Translations under genes and position numbers: made by a program
Part shown: piece after piece, positions 43,980-52,385 of the stretch
Position numbering within the stretch: the first letter of the stretch is position 1
How the letters are laid out: each line of letters starts with the position of its first letter
Assembly: GCA_016192135.1 (NCBI GenBank)
Contig: JACPUR010000001.1
Location: 62,001-126,000, forward strand
Direction of reading: 5' to 3'
Source: Candidatus Tectomicrobia bacterium
GTDB taxonomy: Bacteria > UBA8248
DNA length: 64,000 bases
The notes under the pieces: generated by a model
The model's input: the letters and a program-made list of their open reading frames with translations, nothing else
Told to the model about the DNA's origin: nothing
The model's database searches: none

Positions 43980-44405
43980 AAGGGGCTTATTTGTCTCTCT
44001 TGCCAGAGGATGCCGAGTGGCATTACGTTTTGACGAGGCGCGCTTTCGACTTTTCCGAGAAGATTGAAGGGGGCGACGTTAGGTGATGTCGTCCGGGCTC
44101 GCCGGATTTTTTCCGTGCCGACGGTTGTGGCCTTATTGGATGTCTCGGTTTCCGTCTCTATTATTCGGACCTTTTTAATGTCTGCATATCTTTCGTTTTT
44201 GCTATTTTTTCGAATCGGCGCTCCTGGCCGTGTTCGAGACTGCTTCCTTGAGAGGAGGAGGAGCCAAGTCTTTTTCCACCCAAATTTGCCACCAAAGGGA
44301 TAGGCATAATATCCCTTTCATCTCTCCTTCATTTTCTTCTTCCTTATTTCAGATGCATACAAGGCGCATGTTGCCTTCGTTGGTTTTCAGGTACTTTTTC
44401 TACTC
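43980..44405. other. AT-rich gap, possible remains of the 5' end of the next gene
   Basis: These 426 bases are much richer in A+T than the preceding genes. The frame of the following YfhO-type gene stays open back to 44310 and reads SDAYKAHVAFVGFQVLFLL, plausible membrane sequence for that family, but contains no ATG, GTG or TTG and is closed by TAG at 44301 and TAA at 44307. This looks like a gene that lost its N-terminus. No other coding frame is supported. Confidence 0.5.
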
Positions 44406-46616
44406 GTGGCTTCATTCTGGTACTTCACTCGAAGGCTGCATGTGCCGCCCCTCGTGGGGTTGCTGGCCTCGGGTTTATTGGCCTTCACGCCAGGTCTCTT
44501 GAACGAGTATCTGTTTAATTCATTTGGGGCGATCGGCGTCATACCTCTTGCTCTCGTTGCGGCGGATAGATTTCATGAAAAAGGTTCCCTGAATTCTTCG
44601 TTCCTACTTGCAGGGTTATTGGTGCTCGCCTATTGGATATCCAATCTTGCATTCGTCCAGTTTTGTTTAATCTATCTGGCGGCTTATTCTCTCTTTCGGA
44701 AATTAAGCCGGAGGGAAGTTCTCCCCTCGTCGTTCTTGCGGCTCTTGGCGTTCTATGGACTGAGCTTATTTCTGTTTCTTGGGCTGGTGGCTTACTATAT
44801 TTTTCCTTTCGTAATGGAGTCGCTGCGTAGTGACCGTTCCCACCTCTACCGGCTCACCGGTTCTTACTCCCTGTGGATATGGGTGAAGTCTCTTCTCTTC
44901 CCGTTTACGTCATGGATCTTTCTTGACGAGAAGATGATGACGACGGGAATATTAACCTATTTGGAAACCCTTCCCTTGTATTTCAACGTTCTCCTTCTCC
45001 CGTGCCTTTTCCTGGGCTCCGCCTCGCGAAATACGTTTCGCCCGCAAGAGATGTTTTTCTTTTGGTACGTGATTGGCTACATGGTTCTAAGCGTGATCAA
45101 TCAATATGTGCCTGTCCTGGGTGCTATCGTTTGGCTGACACGCGGAACGGGCTGGCACCGATCCGATCCGTTCTTTTTCTTCAGCGCAGCGGCTTGCCTG
45201 GCGGTTATCGGCGGTCGGGTGTACCGCGATAGATTTTCCTTTTCCCAGGGTGGCGTCGCCAGATTTCTGTTTCCCGTTTATCGAGGTCATTTGTTGCTTG
45301 CAACCGGTCTTTTCGCGACAATAGGTATCGGGCTGGCAGGAGTATGGGTTGCCGTCTCTGTATTCGATTGGGGTGGAATATATTCATTTGCGGCGTTGTT
45401 CACGGCCAGGTCAAGAGAGCATCTTGAATTTTACTTACACCACCTGTTTTCTCTGGAGAGATTTCCTTATTTGCTGAGCGTCCCGGTCGGTATCGCTCTA
45501 AGTCTCTGGGCATTCGAATGGCTACGGGTTCAAGGAAAGGAGAAAAAACGGATTCATTGGTTGGGGGTTCTTTTCGCCGTGGCGGCCCTGGCGAGCCAGT
45601 ATTCCCTGAGCAAACTTTACTACCCGTTCAACCGCGGGGCCCTTTTGCTCGAAAATCTTCCGGAAACAAGATTTCTGCGGAATCTCTCTCTCTTGGATCG
45701 GGTGGGAATGGTAGCCTATCGTATTGGCGAGGTTGAGAAGCATGTCATCTCAGAAAATTATCCCGGACGAAATCTGCCGAGTGACCTGACGTCAGGTCCT
45801 CAATTCCAGCTGCTCATGCAGAGATACCCTGAGTTTAGTCGCTTCCAATCCAACAACACAATGCTGGGGACATTCTTTGTCACCTTGGGAGTTCCGATTT
45901 ATAATCGGGGAGCTCCATTCACTTGGACGCGGTTTACAGAATTTAATTTGGCGATTCTCCCGAAGGACGACTACTACCGGAAGAAATTCCAAAGGGCGAA
46001 GGAGTATGTGTGGATTTCGGCGGCAGGGGCTTGCTCGCGCTTGCTGGATGTCGCCGGGCTCGCCTACATTATGTCCTCATTGCCCTTATCGTGCGAGAAT
46101 TTCGAACCAGTCTTCAAGGGGAACATGTATCAGATATATGGAAATAAGCAGGCAGTCCCTCGCTTCCTCCTTGTGGATCGGGTACGAAAAGCCGAAAGCC
46201 CTGAGGCCGCCCTGTCGATGATTCGAGCTCCGGGGTTCGATCCCCTGCGGGAGGTTGTCGTCGAAGAAGAGCTCCCCGTCAGGTCCATGGAGGGCACTGG
46301 GGAACCTTCCATTCAGGTGGTCTTGTTTCATCCCAACACCGTGCAATTGAGAGTGAATACTCCTTCTGAAAAAATCCTTGTTTTCAGTGACTCCTATCAT
46401 CCTGGCTGGCGGGCTACTATCGACAGCAAAGAAGTGAAGATTCATCATGCCAATTACGTCTTCAAGGCGGTTCAAGTACCGGCGGGAACTCATAAGGTGG
46501 AATTCCGCTTCAGTCCTCCTGGGTTTCTGGCAGGTATGGCGATTTCTCTTTTCTGTACCGTTTTTCTTGTAGGCGCATGGGTTCTCGCGGTTCTGCGGAA
46601 GGAGGATCCGCGTTAG
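44406..46616 (+). CDS. YfhO-type membrane glycosyltransferase-like protein, 5' end probably lost
   Basis: The 736 aa frame encodes about 12 membrane helices (residues 1 to about 440) and a C-terminal soluble part ending with FSDSYHPGWRATIDSKEV and the APAGTHKVEF-like strand, then a last helix: the layout of YfhO/GT-C proteins thought to add sugars from lipid carriers outside the membrane. The first one or two helices and the first loop, where GT-C enzymes keep their catalytic acid, are missing from the GTG start at 44406. In-frame membrane-like sequence continues upstream to 44310 without a start codon. Base composition is clearly lower in G+C than neighbours, suggesting acquisition. It may be a pseudogene. 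Confidence 0.65.
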   Translation: MASFWYFTRRLHVPPLVGLLASGLLAFTPGLLNEYLFNSFGAIGVIPLALVAADRFHEKGSLNSSFLLAGLLVLAYWISNLAFVQFCLIYLAAYSLFRKLSRREVLPSSFLRLLAFYGLSLFLFLGLVAYYIFPFVMESLRSDRSHLYRLTGSYSLWIWVKSLLFPFTSWIFLDEKMMTTGILTYLETLPLYFNVLLLPCLFLGSASRNTFRPQEMFFFWYVIGYMVLSVINQYVPVLGAIVWLTRGTGWHRSDPFFFFSAAACLAVIGGRVYRDRFSFSQGGVARFLFPVYRGHLLLATGLFATIGIGLAGVWVAVSVFDWGGIYSFAALFTARSREHLEFYLHHLFSLERFPYLLSVPVGIALSLWAFEWLRVQGKEKKRIHWLGVLFAVAALASQYSLSKLYYPFNRGALLLENLPETRFLRNLSLLDRVGMVAYRIGEVEKHVISENYPGRNLPSDLTSGPQFQLLMQRYPEFSRFQSNNTMLGTFFVTLGVPIYNRGAPFTWTRFTEFNLAILPKDDYYRKKFQRAKEYVWISAAGACSRLLDVAGLAYIMSSLPLSCENFEPVFKGNMYQIYGNKQAVPRFLLVDRVRKAESPEAALSMIRAPGFDPLREVVVEEELPVRSMEGTGEPSIQVVLFHPNTVQLRVNTPSEKILVFSDSYHPGWRATIDSKEVKIHHANYVFKAVQVPAGTHKVEFRFSPPGFLAGMAISLFCTVFLVGAWVLAVLRKEDPR

Positions 46617-46967
46617 GTGGGGATGTATTGCGAGGTCGATTTGGGGGTTGTTGCCATGAGAAATGGCGGCAAGAACCTCGAAGCTGTCCCAAGACCTCTT
46701 CTAATTAATGCCTTATGGTCACGCCATATACCGCCCCCGCAGAAGGAGCGGGACACGTGGCGTCACAAGGAGTGGCCGACGCCCAGTGATGTTTTCAGAT
46801 GCGCGATACCCATAGGGTAAGGATTGGCGGCCGCAAATTCGCTGGGATCGTGAACCGCTGGGTGCATCTGCCGGTAGGGAGCGACCCCTGGTTATGGGGT
46901 TCTCTCCTGCTATTTTAGGCCGATTTTTTAGGCACTGCATTCGGTCTTGAGCGCCAGGAGGTAGGGA
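46617..46967. other. Intergenic stretch, no gene recognised
   Basis: These 351 bases contain only a 67-codon frame without family resemblance or ribosome site. AGGAGG just before 46968 belongs to the carbamoyltransferase gene. No convincing terminator or promoter is seen. Confidence 0.5.
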
Positions 46968-48773
46968 TTGCGAATTCTCGGGATCAACGGATTCGGCGAA
47001 AACCCCGCTGCCTGCCTTCTCCAGGACGGGAAGCTTGTCGCGTTCGGCGAGGAGGAGAGGTTTACCCGCTTGAAGGGCAGCGAAGGCATCTTCCCCGCCA
47101 AGGCGGCAGCCTATTGCCTCTCATCCGCCAAGCTGGGGCTCAGGGACATCGACCGCATCGCTTTCGGATGGGACACGTCCAAGTATCCCTGGGCCATGGC
47201 CCGCAACTTCGGCCGGAACTATTTGCGGTACCGCGGCCGCGAAAGGCAGACCTACCACAAGGGGAAAGATCCGTCGTCGTTCATCACGGCGCTCGAAACC
47301 CTGTTCCAGTTCCACCCGACCGCGGTCCGATCGAGAATCCAGGAGGGCCTCCGCGCTGCGGGCCTCGCCGGGGATGTCCCGCCGGTCGACTTCGTCCCCC
47401 ACCACCTCGCCCATGCCTACAGCACGTATTTTTGCAGCCGCTTCGACCGCGCCGGCATCTTGACGATTGATGGGAGCGGAGAGGACGTATGCACGCAATT
47501 GGCCATGGGCGAGGGTAACGAAATCCGGGTTCTGGAGTCTTACCCTATCCCTCACTCGCTGGGCTGGTTTTACGCCGCGATCACGCAATACCTCGGGTTC
47601 ATCCCCTACCGGGACGAAGGGAAGCTCATGGGGTTGGCCGCCCTGGGAGAGGAGAGGAAGGGAAAGAACAAATGGGTGGAACCCCTTTCCCGGGTGTTGA
47701 AGATCGGAAAAGGATATTACGAAGTGGATCCAATCTACACGAAGTTCGGAGGCCACTACTACGGCAGCCGGTTTACCGACGCCCTGGTCGATCTTCTCAC
47801 CCGCGTAGATCCCCATGCGGTTCCGATATCCTACGGAGAGAAGGCAACAGTGAACGGCCGCGTCGAGAGCAAGTACCTGCTGGAAGGCTACGTGGACATC
47901 GCCTGGGCGGCGCAGGAACTTTTGGAGCGCGCCGCTCTTGTCCTCGCGAAGAAGCTCGTGCAAGAACACGGTGCCGAGAACATCTGCGTCGCCGGAGGCG
48001 TGGGGCTCAACTGCAAAATGAACGGGGAGATTATCCGCCAGTCGGGCTGCAAGAACATCTTCGTCCAGCCGGCCTCGAGCGATTCGGGCACGGCCCTTGG
48101 CGCGGCGATGTACGTGGCCAAGCAATTCGGGGAGAAGATACGCCAGCCTCTGCGGCACGTGCATTTTGGCCCAGCCTTTTCCAACGACGACATTTACAGC
48201 CTCCTCCGGAATTCCAAGCTTCGCTTCGACAAACTCGATGACCCCGCTGGCGAGGCCGCCCGGCTGCTGGAGGAGGGCAACATCATCGCTTGGTTCCAGG
48301 GCCGGATGGAGTTTGGCCCCCGGGCGCTCGGCGGGCGGTCGATTCTCGCCAGCCCGGTGTTTCCCAACATCAAAGACAAAGTGAACGCCCAGGTGAAGTA
48401 CCGCGAGGCATGGAGGCCTTTCTGCCCCTCCCTGGCGAGCGAGCGGAAAGAGGATTACCTGGACGGGCCCAACGAGGCCTCCTTCATGATCGTGGCCTAT
48501 CCGATCAAGCCTTCGGTCGCCGGGGCGGTGCCGTCGATCGTCCATGTGGACGGGACGGTCCGGCCGCAGACTGTCGAGCATGAGGTCAACCCGATTTTCT
48601 ATTCCCTGCTCGAGAATCTGGGCAAGCGCACGGGGCACCCGGTCGTCCTGAACACATCTTTCAATGTGCGGAGTGAACCCATCATCTGTACTCCTTCCGA
48701 GGCGCTCCGCTGCTTTTACTCTTCCGGGCTTGATGCCCTCGTGATGGGCGATTTCATCCTCAAGAAGGCGTAG
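46968..48773 (+). CDS. NodU/CmcH/TobZ-family O-carbamoyltransferase
   Basis: The 601 aa product transfers a carbamoyl group from carbamoyl phosphate, via carbamoyl-AMP, to a hydroxyl. The N-terminal Kae1-like domain starts ILGINGFGENPAACLLQDG, has the metal-binding PHHLAHAYSTYF (His145, His146, His149) and LTIDGSGED, and later CVAGGVGLNCKMNGE. The C-terminal YrdC-like domain has FQGRMEFGPRALGGRS and VLNTSFNVRSEPIICTP. Length is typical. TTG at 46968 follows AGGAGG by 6-7 bases. It probably carbamoylates a sugar of the locus glycan. A second, distinct carbamoyltransferase is at 52386. Confidence 0.92.
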   Translation: MRILGINGFGENPAACLLQDGKLVAFGEEERFTRLKGSEGIFPAKAAAYCLSSAKLGLRDIDRIAFGWDTSKYPWAMARNFGRNYLRYRGRERQTYHKGKDPSSFITALETLFQFHPTAVRSRIQEGLRAAGLAGDVPPVDFVPHHLAHAYSTYFCSRFDRAGILTIDGSGEDVCTQLAMGEGNEIRVLESYPIPHSLGWFYAAITQYLGFIPYRDEGKLMGLAALGEERKGKNKWVEPLSRVLKIGKGYYEVDPIYTKFGGHYYGSRFTDALVDLLTRVDPHAVPISYGEKATVNGRVESKYLLEGYVDIAWAAQELLERAALVLAKKLVQEHGAENICVAGGVGLNCKMNGEIIRQSGCKNIFVQPASSDSGTALGAAMYVAKQFGEKIRQPLRHVHFGPAFSNDDIYSLLRNSKLRFDKLDDPAGEAARLLEEGNIIAWFQGRMEFGPRALGGRSILASPVFPNIKDKVNAQVKYREAWRPFCPSLASERKEDYLDGPNEASFMIVAYPIKPSVAGAVPSIVHVDGTVRPQTVEHEVNPIFYSLLENLGKRTGHPVVLNTSFNVRSEPIICTPSEALRCFYSSGLDALVMGDFILKKA

Positions 48774-48893
48774 CCGCGCGCATTCATGACCATTCGATGG
48801 GTGTTGCAGGGCTCGACTCGCCGAAGCGCTGGCGTCTTAGGCGGGCAAGGCTTCCCATCTTCTGCCGGCGCGTAAAGATATGAGGGACTAGGT

Positions 48894-49550
48894 TTGCTTT
48901 CGACTCTGAAGCAATACGTCTACGATAGGTACGCCCATGACGAGAACTGCTGGGTGCGGAGGCTCCACCGGGGCTTCTTCAGATCCCGCTTCGTGGTGAA
49001 ATCCCTTTTCGGATTGGACGTTCCGCCGGCAGGCAAGGCCCTGTACTTCGATCTGACCACGATCCTGCTGCGGAATCTCGTCCGCGATCGGCTTAGGCGC
49101 TCACCGGATCTTCGTCTTCTCGAGATCGGGGTGGGCTCCTTCGTGATCCTGAGCGGCTGTCTTTCGAGACGTGCCCGCCACCGGATCGACGCGGTGGACC
49201 TTGAGCCCAGCTATGTGGAGTCCTCCAGGAAATGCTGTTCGATGAACCAGCTCAACGTCAAGGTGTTCCAGTCGGACCTGTTCGAAAACGTGGAGCGGCG
49301 AAAGTACGACGTAATTTTCTGGAACCTGCCCTATTACGTCGATCCGCACAAGTACCTTGGGAGGCTGTTCGCTTCGGCGCCGGACTATATGGACGAGGGC
49401 TCCGAGCTGATCCTCGGATACAATTCCAAGCCCTTGCCGCGGGATACCGCCTTGAGGTTTTTCGATCCGGAAGGCCGGCTCCGTCTTGTGAAGACTGTAA
49501 CGTGGTGGTGGAACCTTCATGAGGTTCTGGTGTTCCAGCGGAAACAATAA
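48894..49550 (+). CDS. Small class I methyltransferase
   Basis: The 218 aa product has LLEIGVGSFVILSGC (SAM motif I), a VDLEPSYVESSRK segment (motif II) and VIFWNLPYYVDP, an N-[LP]-P-Y motif like that of HemK/RlmG-type enzymes which methylate planar nitrogen. The family resemblance suggests amide or base N-methylation, but enzymes with this motif are diverse. The N-terminal 60 residues (YAHDENCWVRRLHRGFFRSRF) have no clear match. TTG start at 48894. It lies 120 bases after the carbamoyltransferase. Target unknown. Confidence 0.65.
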   Translation: MLSTLKQYVYDRYAHDENCWVRRLHRGFFRSRFVVKSLFGLDVPPAGKALYFDLTTILLRNLVRDRLRRSPDLRLLEIGVGSFVILSGCLSRRARHRIDAVDLEPSYVESSRKCCSMNQLNVKVFQSDLFENVERRKYDVIFWNLPYYVDPHKYLGRLFASAPDYMDEGSELILGYNSKPLPRDTALRFFDPEGRLRLVKTVTWWWNLHEVLVFQRKQ

Positions 49551-50075
49551 AATCGAGGTGACGTTTCCCTGGGTGCTTCTCGGCCGTCTGCCGTTCTTCC
49601 TGACATCCTGCGCCACCCATAAAGTGGATCCTCGGACAATGTTCCACCCATCTAAGAAGGGTATTGCCATGTTGCAGGCCGGTGCCCACCGGAAGCCCAG
49701 AATTTTCAAGCGGCGGGCGAAGTGCTCGCCACTTCCGCTGTTCGCCAAGATGAGCCAAGCCCATCCGGAATATGTGGCGGAGACGTTGGCCGGGTCGATG
49801 GGGAGGCGGCTCCGCTACTCCCATGAAGAAGGGTTCACCGCCTTCGCCGAGTGGTTCCTGGGCACACGCCTCTCCGCCCGCCAGCGAATGTCCGCCAAAG
49901 GCGGGTGAGGGGGATGAGCCGGCCGGGAACATGAACTTTCTGGCCTGCGGCTTGTTCTTCGGGGCGGGTTGCTGTAAGTTATTGGAAGAGAAGCGGTCAA
50001 TACATCAGTCCATGCCGGGCGCCCCGCCCGGGTGCCGCGCGGGGGAACCCCGGCCGGAGTTTGCAGACGCGGACG
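49551..50075. other. Intergenic stretch, no gene recognised
   Basis: These 525 bases hold only overlapping open frames without recognisable domains. One 129-codon + frame (49519-49908) has no ribosome site and begins inside the methyltransferase gene. The region may contain the promoter of the phosphoglycosyltransferase fusion, but nothing definite is seen. Confidence 0.5.
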
Positions 50076-51881
50076 ATGCCGACCTTCACCCTAAAGCTCG
50101 TCCTGATCCTCGCTGTCATCCTCTCCACCTGCGCGCTCTCGCTCGTCCTCACCCCTCTCACCCGTTCCCTGTCCGCCCACTTCGGCTGGGTGGCCCGGCC
50201 CAGCGGCTCCCGCTGGCACCGGCAGCCCACCCCCCTCTTCGGCGGGGTCGCCATTTTCCTGAGCGTCGCCATCCTCGTCGCTCCTTTTCTGCCTCGCTTG
50301 TGGGAGCCCCGCCTCCTGGCGCTGTTGGCGGGCGCCGTCATCGTCTTCGCGGTGGGGCTCTGGGACGACTTCGTGAAGCTCCGCCCGGTGACCAAGCTGC
50401 TGGGCCAGATCATCGCGGCGTGCATCGTGGTCGCCGGGGGCGTCATGCTGAACATGGGGGAGCACAAGTTTCTGTCGGTCCTCGTGACGATCCTCTGGAT
50501 CGCCGCCGTCACCAACGCCTTCAACCTCATCGACAACATGGACGGCCTGTGCGCCGGGACGGCCGTGATCTCAAGCGTCATGCTGGTGGTTTACTCGGTG
50601 ATGAGCGCCGATCCCCTGGTGGGCCTCTTCGCGGCGTCCCTGGCGGGGGCCTCCCTGGGATTCCTCCGCTACAACTTCTCTCCCGCCTCCATCTTCATGG
50701 GAGACTGCGGGAGCATGTTCATCGGGTTTCTTCTCGCCGTCCTGTCCGTCTGGGCCACCTCTTCCTATGTCGGGGACTTGGCGGCCACCCTGATGGTGCC
50801 GGTGCTGGTGCTGAGCGTCCCCATCTTCGACACGACGTTCGTCTCGTTCACCCGGCTTCTGCGCGGTCAGAGCATCGCCCAGGGCGGGCGCGACCACGCC
50901 TCCCACCGGCTCGTGATATTGGGCCTGAGCGAGCGGCGCACCGTCCTGCTCATCTACGCCTTCAGCCTCATCATGGGCGCGACCGCCGTTCTCTATTCCT
51001 ACTTCACGATCTCGATATTTTTCGTGGTTTCGATGGTCCTGGTGTCGGGCGCGGTCGTCTTCGGCCTCTTCCTCGGCGAGGTGAAGATCGGCGAGGCTCA
51101 GTTGCCCGCCGTCATGGCCCAGCGCAAGTCGAACCCGCCCGCGGTGCTCTTCGCCACCGTGCTCCACAAGCGGTCCTTCGTCGAGATGCTCCTCGACGTG
51201 GTGAGCATCTGCCTGGCCTATTACACGGCCACCCTGCTGCGCTACGAGAACGAACTCACCGCGGAGCGCCTGACCATCGTGTGGCGCACCCTCCCCGTTC
51301 TCATCTCGGTGAAGCTGGTCTCCCTCTACGCCATGGGGCTCTACCGCAGCATGTGGCGCTACCTGGCCTTCGCCGACCTGATACATGTCTTCCGGGCGGC
51401 GACCATCGCCTCCGTGCTGAGCGTCCTGGCCGTCCTGATGATCTGGAATTTCAAGGGCTACTCGCGGACCGTCTTCGTCATCGACTGGCTGATCACCCTC
51501 ATGCTCCTCTCGGGCACCCGGCTCCTCTTCCGGGGGCTGCGCGAGACGCTGCCGGGCATCCGCCGCAACTCGGGCAAGCGGGTGCTCATCGTCGGGGCGG
51601 GGGACGCGGGGGAGATGCTGGTGAAAGAGATGCTCAACAACCCCCGGCTGGGATACCAGCCGGTCGGCTTCCTGGACGATAACCCCGCCAAGCGGGGCCT
51701 GCGGATGTACGGAGTCGAGGTCATGGGCACCCGCGCCGACCTCGGCCGCATCCTGATCGAGGAGCGCGTCGAGGAGGTGGTCATCGCCATCCCCTCGGCC
51801 GAGGATGAGGCGCTCCTCGACTTTTTCGTCCGCTGTGGCGAGGTGGGAGTGCCCTGCCGGAGGATGCAGGCGGTCATTTGA
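50076..51881 (+). CDS. WecA-type phosphoglycosyltransferase fused to the N-terminal half of a FlaA1/CapD-type protein
   Basis: The product is about 601 aa. Residues 1 to about 350 are a polytopic WecA/MraY-like enzyme: GLWDDFVKLRP (about 94-104), NAFNLIDNMDGL (about 146-157), IFMGDCGSM (about 207-215) and GGRDHASHRL (about 269-278), the family catalytic motifs. It moves a sugar-1-phosphate to undecaprenyl phosphate to start glycan assembly. Residues about 360-500 are the four-helix membrane domain of FlaA1/CapD/WbpM-type dehydratases, and about 500-601 the Rossmann CoA-binding-like domain (VLIVGAGDAGEMLVKEM). The catalytic SDR half is absent. The ATG at 50076 is preferred over the TTG at 50061, which is only about 1-2 bases after GGAG. 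Confidence 0.85.
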   Translation: MPTFTLKLVLILAVILSTCALSLVLTPLTRSLSAHFGWVARPSGSRWHRQPTPLFGGVAIFLSVAILVAPFLPRLWEPRLLALLAGAVIVFAVGLWDDFVKLRPVTKLLGQIIAACIVVAGGVMLNMGEHKFLSVLVTILWIAAVTNAFNLIDNMDGLCAGTAVISSVMLVVYSVMSADPLVGLFAASLAGASLGFLRYNFSPASIFMGDCGSMFIGFLLAVLSVWATSSYVGDLAATLMVPVLVLSVPIFDTTFVSFTRLLRGQSIAQGGRDHASHRLVILGLSERRTVLLIYAFSLIMGATAVLYSYFTISIFFVVSMVLVSGAVVFGLFLGEVKIGEAQLPAVMAQRKSNPPAVLFATVLHKRSFVEMLLDVVSICLAYYTATLLRYENELTAERLTIVWRTLPVLISVKLVSLYAMGLYRSMWRYLAFADLIHVFRAATIASVLSVLAVLMIWNFKGYSRTVFVIDWLITLMLLSGTRLLFRGLRETLPGIRRNSGKRVLIVGAGDAGEMLVKEMLNNPRLGYQPVGFLDDNPAKRGLRMYGVEVMGTRADLGRILIEERVEEVVIAIPSAEDEALLDFFVRCGEVGVPCRRMQAVI

Positions 51882-51981
51882 GCCCGGCGTGCGGATGGGG
51901 TATTTTCCCTGTCCGTTGCCAGGTGCCCTTGCTCGCCCGCCCATCGGCGATTGGCTGTCGCAGGAGGACAGGAGGAGTGAG

Positions 51982-52146
51982 ATGGCCCGCGCGATAATCG
52001 CTACCGTGGGTGAGTTGTTCGCCTTCCTCTGGGCGAACAAGCTGTGGTGGATGGCCCCGGTGGTGGTGGTCCTCCTGCTGTTCGCCGGGCTGATGTTCCT
52101 GGCCCAATCCAGCGCCCTGGCCCCCTTCGTCTACACCCTTTTTTAG
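51982..52146 (+). CDS. DUF5989-family small membrane protein
   Basis: The 54 aa product has a short amphipathic start, then the family pattern FLWANKLWWMAPVVVVLLL and a hydrophobic segment ending SSALAPFVYTLF. Such proteins are found next to NodU/CmcH carbamoyltransferases and SxtJ-like proteins, as here. Their role is unknown. They may be membrane adaptors for the carbamoyltransferase. GGAGGAG stands directly before the ATG. The longer frame to 51805 is a shadow of the upstream gene. Confidence 0.8.
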   Translation: MARAIIATVGELFAFLWANKLWWMAPVVVVLLLFAGLMFLAQSSALAPFVYTLF

Positions 52147-52157
52147 CCGGAGCCGGG

Positions 52158-52382
52158 ATGCCATTCCTGAAGCGCCTATGGGCGGGATGGAAGCGCGTTG
52201 CCCATAAGATCGCGCGCATCAACTCTCTGGTCCTGACGACGGTCCTGTACTATCTCCTCCTCCCGTGCGTTGCCATCCCCTTCCGGCTGGCGAAGGACCC
52301 CTTGCGGCTGAAGGAAGAGGCGGGATTCCTGCCGCGCTCCGCCGCGAAGCCCTCCCTCCAGGACGCAGGGCGGCAGGGCTAA
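52158..52382 (+). CDS. Small SxtJ-like membrane protein
   Basis: The 74 aa product has one membrane segment (about residues 24-44: VLTTVLYYLLLPCVAIPF) after a basic N-terminus, followed by RLAKDPLRLK. The last part matches the C-terminal end of SxtJ family proteins (a hydrophobic helix, then a KDPL motif), which are usually about 130 aa, so this one is a short form. It lies between the DUF5989 gene and a carbamoyltransferase, the common three-gene order. The start at 52158 follows GGAG. Function unknown, presumably linked to carbamoylation at the membrane. Confidence 0.65.
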   Translation: MPFLKRLWAGWKRVAHKIARINSLVLTTVLYYLLLPCVAIPFRLAKDPLRLKEEAGFLPRSAAKPSLQDAGRQG

Positions 52383-52385
52383 TTG

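Noticed and set aside
47121-48638. A 505-codon open frame on the - strand
   Set aside because: It is antisense to the carbamoyltransferase at 46968, which is unmistakable.
49519-49908. A 129-codon + strand frame after the small methyltransferase
   Set aside because: It starts inside that gene, has no ribosome site and matches no family I know.
49772-51682. A 636-codon + strand frame in another phase
   Set aside because: It is an out-of-phase shadow of the phosphoglycosyltransferase fusion with Arg/Pro/His-rich nonsense composition.
50571-52040. A 489-codon open frame on the - strand over the phosphoglycosyltransferase gene
   Set aside because: The + strand gene has complete family motifs. 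The antisense product is His/Asp/Gln-rich without domains.
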